DNA of 64,000 nt from Vreelandella olivaria (lineage in GTDB: Bacteria; Pseudomonadota; Gammaproteobacteria; Pseudomonadales; Halomonadaceae): contig NZ_JALPZO010000008.1 in assembly GCF_023507745.1 (NCBI RefSeq), positions 62,001-126,000 of the forward strand, in the 5' to 3' direction. Both the position numbers and the translations under genes were made by a program. Below the pieces are notes generated by a model. It was given only the letters and a program-made list of their open reading frames with translations. It had not been told where the DNA came from and did no database searches. Of this stretch, positions 6,995-13,659 are shown piece by piece. Positions within the stretch are counted from its first letter, which is position 1. Each line of letters opens with the position of its first letter.

Positions 6995-7796
6995 AGCAAC
7001 GACCAACCACAAAGAAAGGAACCACACTATGAGCAAGCGCACTATTAACGCCGCCTATAACGGTAACAGCAAGATTTTAGGTATTTGGAAAACCAACCAC
7101 GATGGCTTGGCGCTTCAGATTGCCCAGGCCGCCGCAAACGAGCTAAATGGGATATGGGTACGTCAAGGCATGATTGCCAGCAATCCGCGCCTCAGCGACC
7201 TAGCCAAAAAGGAAGACAGCGCGAAAACGTCAGCTCAGGCACTGCCGAAACTGGCTGGAATGCGCCGCCAACTACAAATCGAATCGGACAAGCTGAACGC
7301 CCGAGCGGCCAGCCTCAAAGCCGTGACGCCATACCGCGACGGCGACCATTCAACCGTAGCGATTGACTTGGCCTTGGCGCAGCACCTGCAAAGCATGAAG
7401 CCCAGCCAGCGCGCCGCCGCCTTGAGTCAGGTAGGTGACTTACGCTTGCGGGATGCCATATTGAGGCTGCCTAGCGCCTTAACTGGCGTGCCTGTCGAGA
7501 AGTACGCCGAACTGGAGCGCCAAGCTCTTGAGCAGAACCATCCCAAAGAGGCCATCGAGATCGAGGAGCTACGCCAAGCCCTTCAAGATGCCGCTGAGGT
7601 AGTCGGGCAGGCTTGGATTGAGGCAAGTTCAGGCGTTGAGCTTGATGAGCGCGTAAAAGCGGCGGGAGACCCCGCCACTGCCGACGCCCTAGAGCGAAAT
7701 CTTACTGAAGAATCAGCCGAACGTATTCATAAGCGCGTTTCCAAGGAAGAAGAAGGCGAGGAGACAGAGGGAGTAAGCGACAATGAGCCGCGATAA
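6987..7796 (+). CDS. Island protein of unknown function (helical, charged)
   Basis: 269 residues from the ATG at 6987, which overlaps the previous stop and has AAGGAG nine bases upstream; an ATG at 7029 with AAAGGA is an alternative start. The protein is mostly helical with a central coiled-coil-like part (LPKLAGMRRQLQIESDKLNA) and an acidic tail (KEEEGEETEGVSDNE). Segments such as SMKPSQRAAALSQVGDLRLR recall phage scaffold or head-associated hypotheticals, but I do not recognise a family. It overlaps the DUF5681 gene by 14 bases. Confidence 0.65.
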   Translation: MFEATTNHKERNHTMSKRTINAAYNGNSKILGIWKTNHDGLALQIAQAAANELNGIWVRQGMIASNPRLSDLAKKEDSAKTSAQALPKLAGMRRQLQIESDKLNARAASLKAVTPYRDGDHSTVAIDLALAQHLQSMKPSQRAAALSQVGDLRLRDAILRLPSALTGVPVEKYAELERQALEQNHPKEAIEIEELRQALQDAAEVVGQAWIEASSGVELDERVKAAGDPATADALERNLTEESAERIHKRVSKEEEGEETEGVSDNEPR

Positions 7797-8199
7797 ACAA
7801 GGCCGTTTTGCTAAAGGGGCGTCTGGTAATCCTAATGGCCGCCCCGCCAAGTCAGACGAGCTTAGAAGGTTGCTGGAGGGTGATGCCAGCAAGGTGGCTG
7901 AAAAGGTACTAGAGGCTGCTGCCGCTGGCGATATGGGGGCCGCCCGCCTGGTACTTGAACGCTGCGTTCCTACCCAGCGCCCGGTTTACCCCGCCGTGAT
8001 ATTTGAGCTTGATCCAGACGCACCGCTGGCCGATCAAGCAAAGCAAGTGCTGGTTGCCGTTTCAAGGGGGGAGCTTCCCCCCGATCAAGGCCGCGCCCTG
8101 CTGGATGGAATAGCGAGCCTTACCAGAGTCGTGGAGCTGGACGAAATCGCCCGGCGTCTGGCTGAGCTTGAGGAGAGAAGTCATGAAGCCCCTGCTTAA
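7783..8199 (+). CDS. DUF5681 domain protein
   Basis: 138 residues. The N-terminus GRFAKGASGNPNGRP is the hallmark of DUF5681, found in phages and integrative elements, often near packaging or DNA-processing genes. The rest is helical with a Leu/Glu-rich end (LDEIARRLAELEERS). DNA binding is likely from the basic Gly/Asn/Pro-rich start. In this satellite setting a small-terminase-like role in redirecting packaging is possible but unproven. It overlaps the next gene by 17 bases. Confidence 0.75.
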   Translation: MSRDKQGRFAKGASGNPNGRPAKSDELRRLLEGDASKVAEKVLEAAAAGDMGAARLVLERCVPTQRPVYPAVIFELDPDAPLADQAKQVLVAVSRGELPPDQGRALLDGIASLTRVVELDEIARRLAELEERSHEAPA

Positions 8200-8437
8200 A
8201 CGTATCGAAGCATTGGAGAAGGAAGCGACGACACGCGCCGTTATCTGGATAGACCCGCCCGAGAATGGTCTAGCTGGCTGGCAGATCGTCCCAATGTCCA
8301 AAGGCGGCAGCGCGGATATATGGCGGGAAGATGACGAGTCAGACGAGGCCTTGGAGGCTAGAGCGTCCGCCGCTGCCAATCGTCATAGAGGCGTCGTTGT
8401 TGCCTTCGGGATGGATGCCCAAGGGGGTACACGATGA
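8183..8437 (+). CDS. Micro-protein A of a three-gene related set
   Basis: 84 residues from the ATG at 8183, preceded by GGAGAG. It begins with a short leucine-zipper-like helix (MKPLLKRIEALEKEA), then AVIWIDPPENGLAGW and an acidic EDDESDEALEARA segment, and ends in a hydrophobic GVVVAFGMD strand. The same layout appears in the gene at 8609-8890, so the two are probably duplicates. No database family is recognised. It overlaps the next gene by 4 bases. Confidence 0.6.
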   Translation: MKPLLKRIEALEKEATTRAVIWIDPPENGLAGWQIVPMSKGGSADIWREDDESDEALEARASAAANRHRGVVVAFGMDAQGGTR

Positions 8438-8616
8438 AGCGAGCAGACAGCCGATTGGAGGCACTGGAGCGCCGAGTAGCGGAAACCGAAAACAAAACCG
8501 TTGTGGCTCAAATCAGCGCGATTATGGACGAGCTAAGTGCCAAAGCTGCCGGGGATGACTCCCCAAGGCCATCCGAGTCGCTTATTGACGTGCTTGAAGG
8601 GGGCAGCAATGCCTAG
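8434..8616 (+). CDS. Micro-protein B of a three-gene related set
   Basis: 60 residues beginning MKRADSRLEALERRVAETEN, a coiled-coil helix like the starts of the two flanking proteins, followed by a short acidic tail without the hydrophobic C-terminal strand. It may be a shortened copy. The start overlaps the upstream stop by 4 bases and the end overlaps the next start by 8 bases. Function unknown. Confidence 0.55.
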   Translation: MKRADSRLEALERRVAETENKTVVAQISAIMDELSAKAAGDDSPRPSESLIDVLEGGSNA

Positions 8617-8890
8617 TCAGTTAATGAAGCGCTTGGAAGCTATAGAGCATCGCCTGCGCCCAGATGAGGATATGCCGAGCTGCATACGCATTGCCCGAGT
8701 GGATTCTGAAGGCAACCCGTCCCCCATTTTGGGGTGGCGTGAAAGCTCCACCAGAGAGCCTATCGAAGTATTCCGGCAGGCCAACGAAAGCGACGACGAT
8801 CTAGCAGACCGTGCCTTGGCTACCATGCAGGCGCGACCGGGGAGAGACCCTAGAAGCGTTGTCGTCATGGTGCAGATCACAGACGACTAG
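8609..8890 (+). CDS. Micro-protein C of a three-gene related set
   Basis: 93 residues from the ATG at 8609 with a GGGGG-containing ribosome site. The start MPSQLMKRLEAIEHRLRPDE parallels micro-proteins A and B; the later FRQANESDDDLADRALATMQ and SVVVMVQ segments align with the EDDESDEALEARA and GVVVAFG parts of A. It is the last gene of the island. Coiled-coil starts suggest these proteins form homo- or hetero-oligomers; nothing more can be said. Confidence 0.6.
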   Translation: MPSQLMKRLEAIEHRLRPDEDMPSCIRIARVDSEGNPSPILGWRESSTREPIEVFRQANESDDDLADRALATMQARPGRDPRSVVVMVQITDD

Positions 8891-8917
8891 CCTGCATACA
8901 GGTGTAAAACAGGAACC

Positions 8918-9278
8918 GAAGCCCTGGCTAACGCTGGGGCTTCTGCCATTTGAAATGGAGGCAGTGAATTACCAGAAAATCTGGTATTTACTCAGTCTGA
9001 GGAAAAGCGCGGGAATTTGTCGGTTTGAAACCGGAAAAGGTGGGGATTCCCATCTTTTAGTTGTGAGCCTGAGTCACTTCAAGCCGTGGCCAAGCTGACC
9101 ACCCCCAGACGGCCAAATTGGCGTTCCCGGCGATGTCCGTTTATTGGGTAACGCTAATGGGCTTGGAACCTAGCCGATTGCACAGGCACTAACAGAGTCG
9201 CTTAAAGACACTCTGTCCTAATGTGAGGAGGTTACTCGATCTAATCCCCCCAATGCCGGGTATTACGAAAGTTTCGTA
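8918..9278 (+). repeat. Cluster of seven to eight short perfect hairpins in non-coding DNA
   Basis: After the last island gene there are 578 bases without a convincing gene. Stems: GAAGCCC/GGGCTTC (8918-8943), CTGCC/GGCAG around CATTTGAAATG (8943-8964), TACCAGA/TCTGGTA (8970-8986), CGGTTT/AAACCG (9021-9033), TGGG/CCCA (9041-9052), GCCAA/TTGGC (9112-9122), ACAGAGT/ACTCTGT (9192-9216) and TACGAAA/TTTCGTA (9264-9278). Loops are 1 to 12 bases. This could be a structured RNA, a packaging site or a second-strand origin. Confidence 0.55.
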
Positions 9279-9331
9279 GTGCTAGCTTTCCCACACTTCC
9301 CCCGACTTAAAAAAGGCTGTGATTCTGTCAA

Positions 9332-9354
9332 TTCGATTCCCACTTTCTCCACCG
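9332..9354 (+). other. tRNA/tmRNA 3'-end-like remnant (alternative att)
   Basis: TTCGATTCCCACTTTCTCCACCG resembles the tmRNA T-loop and acceptor end TTCAATTCCCGCC and CTCCACCA, about 17 of 23 positions. It may be an older or alternative right attachment site. It is less convincing than 9469-9482 because the arm-type repeat at 9384-9409 would then lie outside the island. Confidence 0.35.
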
Positions 9355-9383
9355 AACCACCGTTGAAAGCACCCTAGCAGCCA

Positions 9384-9409
9384 GCACCGTGTATGCCCTG
9401 GTGTATGCC
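9384..9409 (+). repeat. Probable integrase arm-type sites, right side
   Basis: GCACCGTGTATGCCCTGGTG and the following TATGCC repeat the block at 1272-1296 almost exactly and contain two GTGTATGCC units. The block lies 60 bases before the proposed attR core, mirroring the left end. Confidence 0.55.
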
Positions 9410-9468
9410 TAACTGAGGAATAAAAACAAAAACCATTTAATAACAGATGTTTAATAAACCAGTTCAAA

Positions 9469-9482
9469 CGCCGCCGCCACCA
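9469..9482 (+). other. Candidate attR core
   Basis: CGCCGCCGCCACCA differs at one position from the last 14 bases of tmRNA, is preceded by GTTCAA as in the T-loop, and is followed 18 bases later by an intrinsic terminator, as expected for the displaced original ssrA 3' end. Confidence 0.5.
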
Positions 9483-9500
9483 GACACCCCGACAAATCAA

Positions 9501-9521
9501 GCACCTACGGGTGCTTTTTTT
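9501..9521 (+). terminator. Terminator, probably the displaced host ssrA terminator
   Basis: GCACC/GGTGC stem with a TACG loop and seven T residues. No gene ends just before it, so it most likely served ssrA before the island inserted. The following 290 bases up to the next start hold no visible gene; they contain the promoter region of the next gene. Confidence 0.65.
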
Positions 9522-9811
9522 GTTTCTGCGTATTTGGTTGAGCACCCAGACACTTGCTCATCTATACGTTAACCTAGGCGCTGATACAGCGGTGCCACCA
9601 GGGCAAACGTTAAAGCGTTATTCTCCTACTCGGCGCCCTTAGGCCATATTGAAGAACATGATGAGTACGGAGGTTCTTCGCATCCTTGAAATCCTTATGG
9701 CGGCTATTCCACAGCTAGCCACTTTTCCTTATTCTGAGCGTCATTCCCTTTCATATCGTCATATGTACAAAAACTATATTTAGGTATAGCTAAATTCAAA
9801 AGGAACATACT

Positions 9812-10372
9812 GTGCGCATCGCCACGCTTGGGCCTCACGGCAATAATCATGAGCTTATTGCTCTTCGCTATTTAGCCAAACATGGACAGGCCGCTAACCA
9901 ACTTCAGCTATTTGAACAGTTCAGCGATGCATTTGAGGCGTTAATGGCTGGGAACGTGAGCCATGTGCTGCAATGCACCGCTCACTTTGCCCATAGTGAC
10001 TGTGTGGGGCGTTATATGCACCGCGCTTATCCAGTGGATACATTTATCGCTGGCAGCAAGCCATTAGCCCTTATCGCTCGGAAGGGAGTCCACAACCCTC
10101 GCCAAGTGGCTATTCAGCCCGCCACCCGCTATTACACCGATCTGAGCCGCTTTAGCGATATCGTCGAAGCCCCCACCACCGTGGCGGTGGCAGAAGGGCT
10201 GCTGGCGGGCATATTTGAAGCCGGCATTTGTGCCGAAGAGACTGTTCAGCAAGCACCTGAGGCACTGGAACTGTTAAGACCACTCGGGCCTGCCATGGAT
10301 GCCTGGGTGGTATATGCCACCACCCCGCTATCTACATCGTCACCACTCTTATTGAACGGAAATGCTTGCTAA
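9812..10372 (+). CDS. Prephenate dehydratase-fold / BacA-like protein
   Basis: 186 residues, GTG start with AAGGA seven bases upstream. The opening IATLGPHGNNHELIALRYLA and later FADSDCVGR-like His/Cys region match the periplasmic-binding-like fold of prephenate dehydratase, closest in style to BacA-type prephenate decarboxylases, which act on prephenate without aromatisation. There is no ACT domain and no signal peptide. The gene converges with the TRAP transporter operon and overlaps its end by 4 bases. The substrate could be any small carboxylate; the enzymatic role is uncertain. Confidence 0.5.
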   Translation: MRIATLGPHGNNHELIALRYLAKHGQAANQLQLFEQFSDAFEALMAGNVSHVLQCTAHFAHSDCVGRYMHRAYPVDTFIAGSKPLALIARKGVHNPRQVAIQPATRYYTDLSRFSDIVEAPTTVAVAEGLLAGIFEAGICAEETVQQAPEALELLRPLGPAMDAWVVYATTPLSTSSPLLLNGNAC

Positions 10373-12189
10373 GCAATAAAAATAACGGCAGCGCCTAATA
10401 CGGTTAACGCCAGTCGTAACCACAGTGTTTTACGTGCAATTATCCCGTAGGAAATAGCCGTTAAGCCGACAGCTATTTTTAGCGCATCTACCACCGCCCC
10501 CACAGGGTTAAACGCCAACCTGATCACATCTGGGTTCGCCACCATCGCCAGCGGGATAATGTAAAGCCCAATCCCAAGAGCCATTGCTTTTAGCGCCACC
10601 TTTAACCAGTTTTCACCGACCATACCCGCCGCTATAAATACACCGCCACACACCGGGGGAGTGATGGTAGACAGCAAGGCAAACCAGAATACAAACAGAT
10701 GCGCCAGCAACGGTTCCAGGCCCAGTGAGATCAGTGCAGGGCCCGCTACAGAAACGCAGATCACGTATGCCGCAGTGGTGGGGACTTCCATGCCCAGAAT
10801 CAAGCAGGCAAGCGCGGTTAACAGTAACGCAGGCCATAGCATGTCATTGGAAAGAGAGAGGATGCCGGAGGTGATTTTAACGCCAAGGCCAGTTAACGAG
10901 AGCACACCTATCACCAGCGATGCACATATGATAATTGCTCCAATCACCGCAATCTGCCGCCCTGCGGTAACAGCAGCATCAGCTAAGCGCACCCCAAAAC
11001 CACGCAGTGAAAAGCGTAGCGTCACATCAAATAACAGCAGTACGATACCAGCAAAAATCGCAACACTGGCCGCATATTGAGGGGTATAGCCGCCGTTAAA
11101 AATCCGCTCCAGCAGCAGTACAAAAGGCACAGCAAAAAATAGCGACGTAATCAGCACCTCTTTTCCGTCAGGCCGCTCACTGGCATCCACCGGCTGTAAA
11201 TCATGTCGGGTTGCATACGCATTAATGCCGACCCATACCGTCAAAAAGTAGAGTACGGCTGGCAGAGTGGCCGCCGCCATAATCTGGGTATAGGGTGTAC
11301 CGGTCAGCTCTACCATAACGAAGGCGCCCGCCCCCATCAGCGGCGGCATGATTTGCCCGCCAGAAGAGGCCACCGCCTCTACTGCGCCTGCAAAAGAGCG
11401 GGGGTAGCGCAAGCGCACCATAGAGGGAATGGTAATGGCTCCGGTCGACGCAACATTGGCCGAAGCCGAGCCAGAGATAGAGCCCATCAATGCAGACGAA
11501 ATCACCGATACTTTTGCTGCACCGCCAGTCAGACGCCCGGCGACTGCACTTGCCAAGTTCATAAAGCCCTGGCCTGCTTCTCCGGCATTAAGCACCGCGC
11601 CGAAAATGACGAAGATAGCCACCACGCCCACGCTTACCCCGGTTAACGACCCCCAGAGCCCACCTTCAGCAATCGTTAAGGTTCCCACCATGCTTTGTAG
11701 CGGTAGGCCAGGATGCCCAAATGCCCCTGGCACATACTGACCAAAAGCACCATAAAGTAGCGCGATGAGAGCCACTAAGGGCAGCGGCCAGCCGATAGCC
11801 CGCCGTGCCGCCTCTAATGCTAACGCGATCAGGAAAAGACCAAGCGTCAGTTGCAGATGGTTATCGATAAAGCCGTATTGATTAGCCAGAGCGGCTTCGT
11901 TAAATGCTATATACCCGCATGCGGCTATACCCAGCAGCGTTAGCACCCAACCACTGACGCGCTGATACGGTGTTTTTGCCATATACACCAGCACCCATGG
12001 CAAGAGCAACGCCATATGCAGCGGCCTGCTTACCAGCGCAGGTGTTAAGCCATAGAAAATCAGCCCAAGGTGGAAGGCAACGCTGACCATCCCCAAGGCA
12101 ACCCAACCAGATGAAAGTGGCCTACTTGCAGCCGACGCACCAACGGTGTGAGACGAAGTAAGAGCATGCATACCGAGTTGTCTATCCAT
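10369..12189 (-). CDS. TRAP transporter permease, fused DctQM type (4TM/12TM)
   Basis: About 606 residues with some 16 to 18 hydrophobic segments, the fused small/large subunit format that pairs with TAXI binding proteins. Typical large-subunit motifs are GAVLNAGEAGQGFMNLA, SSALMGSISGSASANVASTG and GGQIMPPLMGAGAF. It imports an organic acid using an ion gradient, probably sodium in a halophile. The frame is open to a TTG at 12210; the ATG at 12189 is chosen, with 12171 as alternative, none with a clear ribosome site. It follows the binding-protein gene after a hairpin. Confidence 0.9.
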   Translation of the reverse strand: MDRQLGMHALTSSHTVGASAASRPLSSGWVALGMVSVAFHLGLIFYGLTPALVSRPLHMALLLPWVLVYMAKTPYQRVSGWVLTLLGIAACGYIAFNEAALANQYGFIDNHLQLTLGLFLIALALEAARRAIGWPLPLVALIALLYGAFGQYVPGAFGHPGLPLQSMVGTLTIAEGGLWGSLTGVSVGVVAIFVIFGAVLNAGEAGQGFMNLASAVAGRLTGGAAKVSVISSALMGSISGSASANVASTGAITIPSMVRLRYPRSFAGAVEAVASSGGQIMPPLMGAGAFVMVELTGTPYTQIMAAATLPAVLYFLTVWVGINAYATRHDLQPVDASERPDGKEVLITSLFFAVPFVLLLERIFNGGYTPQYAASVAIFAGIVLLLFDVTLRFSLRGFGVRLADAAVTAGRQIAVIGAIIICASLVIGVLSLTGLGVKITSGILSLSNDMLWPALLLTALACLILGMEVPTTAAYVICVSVAGPALISLGLEPLLAHLFVFWFALLSTITPPVCGGVFIAAGMVGENWLKVALKAMALGIGLYIIPLAMVANPDVIRLAFNPVGAVVDALKIAVGLTAISYGIIARKTLWLRLALTVLGAAVIFIA

Positions 12190-12200
12190 ACAAAACGACG

Positions 12201-12220
12201 CAACGGCCAAACAGCCGTTG
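12201..12220 (-). terminator. Intercistronic hairpin between TAXI and permease genes
   Basis: CAACGGC and GCCGTTG form a perfect 7-bp stem with a 6-base loop, and a short T-rich stretch follows on the - strand. It may reduce read-through into the permease gene or protect the upstream mRNA, giving more binding protein than permease. Confidence 0.5.
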
Positions 12221-12242
12221 CGACAAAAACGAAAGAAGAGCG

Positions 12243-13220
12243 CTAGCGCAGGTGATCAGGAACGTCGATACCGGCTTCGTCGTAGTAACGCAGCGCGCCT
12301 GGATGCAACTCACCGGTCATGTGATTGAGCATCTCTGGAGTGATGCTATTCCACCAGGCAGTTTCATCAGACATGGCTTCCCGCCGCTCCCAGAAGGTTT
12401 TCGTCAGTGTATAAGCGGTATCATCATCCATATGGGAGGAGGTGTAGACAATAACCGGTAACGAGGTGGTTTCCACATCCTGGTCCACCCCTGGATAGGT
12501 GCCGCCCGGAATAGTCTGCCGCGTGGAGCCAGTGAGTTCTATCTGTTCATCGGTAAGGCTCACCAACGTGACCGGCATACTTGCAGCGGTTTCGATAACA
12601 TTGGGGGTCGGGAATGAGCTGGCAGTGACAAAGGCATCAATCTGGCCGTTTTTGAGCGCATCGGGGCCACTGCCTATCGATGCATCGGCAACGCGCACTT
12701 TATCTGCCAAACCAAACAACTCAAGGTAGCGTGCAGCCTCACGGGCACCATAGGTACCCCGGCCAATGAGTACATGCTTGCCCTCAAGGGCCGACACATC
12801 GGCTACGCCATCATCGCTGGCAATAACAAAGTGCATAGTGATAGAGGGGATCGGAAACAGCCCGCGGATATCCTGAAAGCGCGGATGCTGGCGCTCAGCG
12901 AATGGCCCCTCCCCCGCCCTGGCTTGTTCCACCAGGGCAGGCGGCGCGGTAAACACATAGTTACCCTGGCGCGCCATAACTTCCATGACGTTTTGTACGG
13001 AGCCCTGGCTCTCTTCAAGCGTCAGAATAATAGCATCATCTGTGCCCTGGCGAATTGCCTCGGAAAGTTCCACGCCCATCTGATAATAGGCGGTGCCTGC
13101 CGAAGCCGACTTATAGGTAACACGGGTTTCAGCCTGTACTGCCAGAGCAGTAGCGGCAAATGCAAGCGTTGTCGCCGACACACCAAAGGCGCGGCGAAGG
13201 GAGCGAAGTGGGTAACGCAT
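12243..13220 (-). CDS. TAXI family TRAP solute-binding protein
   Basis: 325 residues with a Sec signal peptide (ATTLAFAATALAVQAET) and a mature start VTYKSASAGTAYYQMGVELS, the typical TAXI opening. Further family marks are LEESQGSVQNVMEVMARQGN and KHVLIGRGTYGAREAARYLE. It captures the substrate in the periplasm for the permease encoded next. Substrates of TAXI systems are mostly dicarboxylates or glutamate-like compounds, but the sequence does not reveal which. The ATG at 13220 is the only sensible start. Confidence 0.92.
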   Translation of the reverse strand: MRYPLRSLRRAFGVSATTLAFAATALAVQAETRVTYKSASAGTAYYQMGVELSEAIRQGTDDAIILTLEESQGSVQNVMEVMARQGNYVFTAPPALVEQARAGEGPFAERQHPRFQDIRGLFPIPSITMHFVIASDDGVADVSALEGKHVLIGRGTYGAREAARYLELFGLADKVRVADASIGSGPDALKNGQIDAFVTASSFPTPNVIETAASMPVTLVSLTDEQIELTGSTRQTIPGGTYPGVDQDVETTSLPVIVYTSSHMDDDTAYTLTKTFWERREAMSDETAWWNSITPEMLNHMTGELHPGALRYYDEAGIDVPDHLR

Positions 13221-13418
13221 CTAAAGTCCTTAACGTGTCCAATGGCCGACTGGATGGCCTCATTTTTATAGGCTAATGAATAGCGCCAGGCGGCTGCCCA
13301 GCCCTATCAACCATACCACGCCCGGGCTAAGACCGGCACATCGTGGACGCCAGCCGATACTGGCTTAGCTACCGCGCTGTAGCAAGACGGTGTTACCTCT
13401 CCCCTCTCATTAATCACT

Positions 13419-13447
13419 ACGTTAGTTGAATACACGTTAGTGAATAC
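13419..13447 (+). repeat. Tandem direct repeat in the nhaD upstream region
   Basis: ACGTTAGTTGAATAC is followed at once by ACGTTAGTGAATAC. The 439-base gap 13221-13659 between the divergent TAXI and nhaD genes holds no gene; it is AT-rich and should contain both promoters. The repeat could bind a regulator of either gene. Confidence 0.4.
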
Positions 13448-13659
13448 ATACCGACGAACTGCTTATATAAAAACTGAGGTATTACATCAAATACTTACCG
13501 TTTCTATTAGATAAACGGATAATTTACTAAAAAAAGACGTAATAGCTTGTTTATTTAAGTAATTCATTCGGTTTTATTCCGTATTGCATCGCAATATAGA
13601 TTGTTAAACTGACCCCGATTATTACCCCTCCTTTTAACCATTATTAGGATAAATACACT

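Larger units (their letters stand above)
1150..9482 (+). mobile_element. Integrated satellite-like genomic island in ssrA
   Basis: An island of about 8.3 kb bounded by the tmRNA 3' end and a near-copy of its last 14 bases (13 of 14 identical at 9469-9482). It begins with a P4-type integrase and holds only + strand genes, most overlapping by 1 to 16 bases: accessory protein, AlpA-like regulator, ash-like leader, small genes, primase, ATPase, iteron-bearing gene, DUF5681 protein and three related micro-proteins. No capsid, portal, large terminase, tail or lysis gene is visible. The order int-alpA-primase/helicase matches Gram-negative phage-inducible islands and P4-like satellites, so I infer a satellite that borrows a helper. 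The right border is less certain than the left. Confidence 0.75.

Noticed and set aside
8811..9098. 95-codon + strand frame after the last island gene
   Set aside because: Runs through the hairpin cluster and overlaps micro-protein C in another frame without a ribosome site.
9282..9545. 87-codon - strand frame at the island right end
   Set aside because: Crosses the arm repeat, the candidate attR and the terminator; composition looks random.
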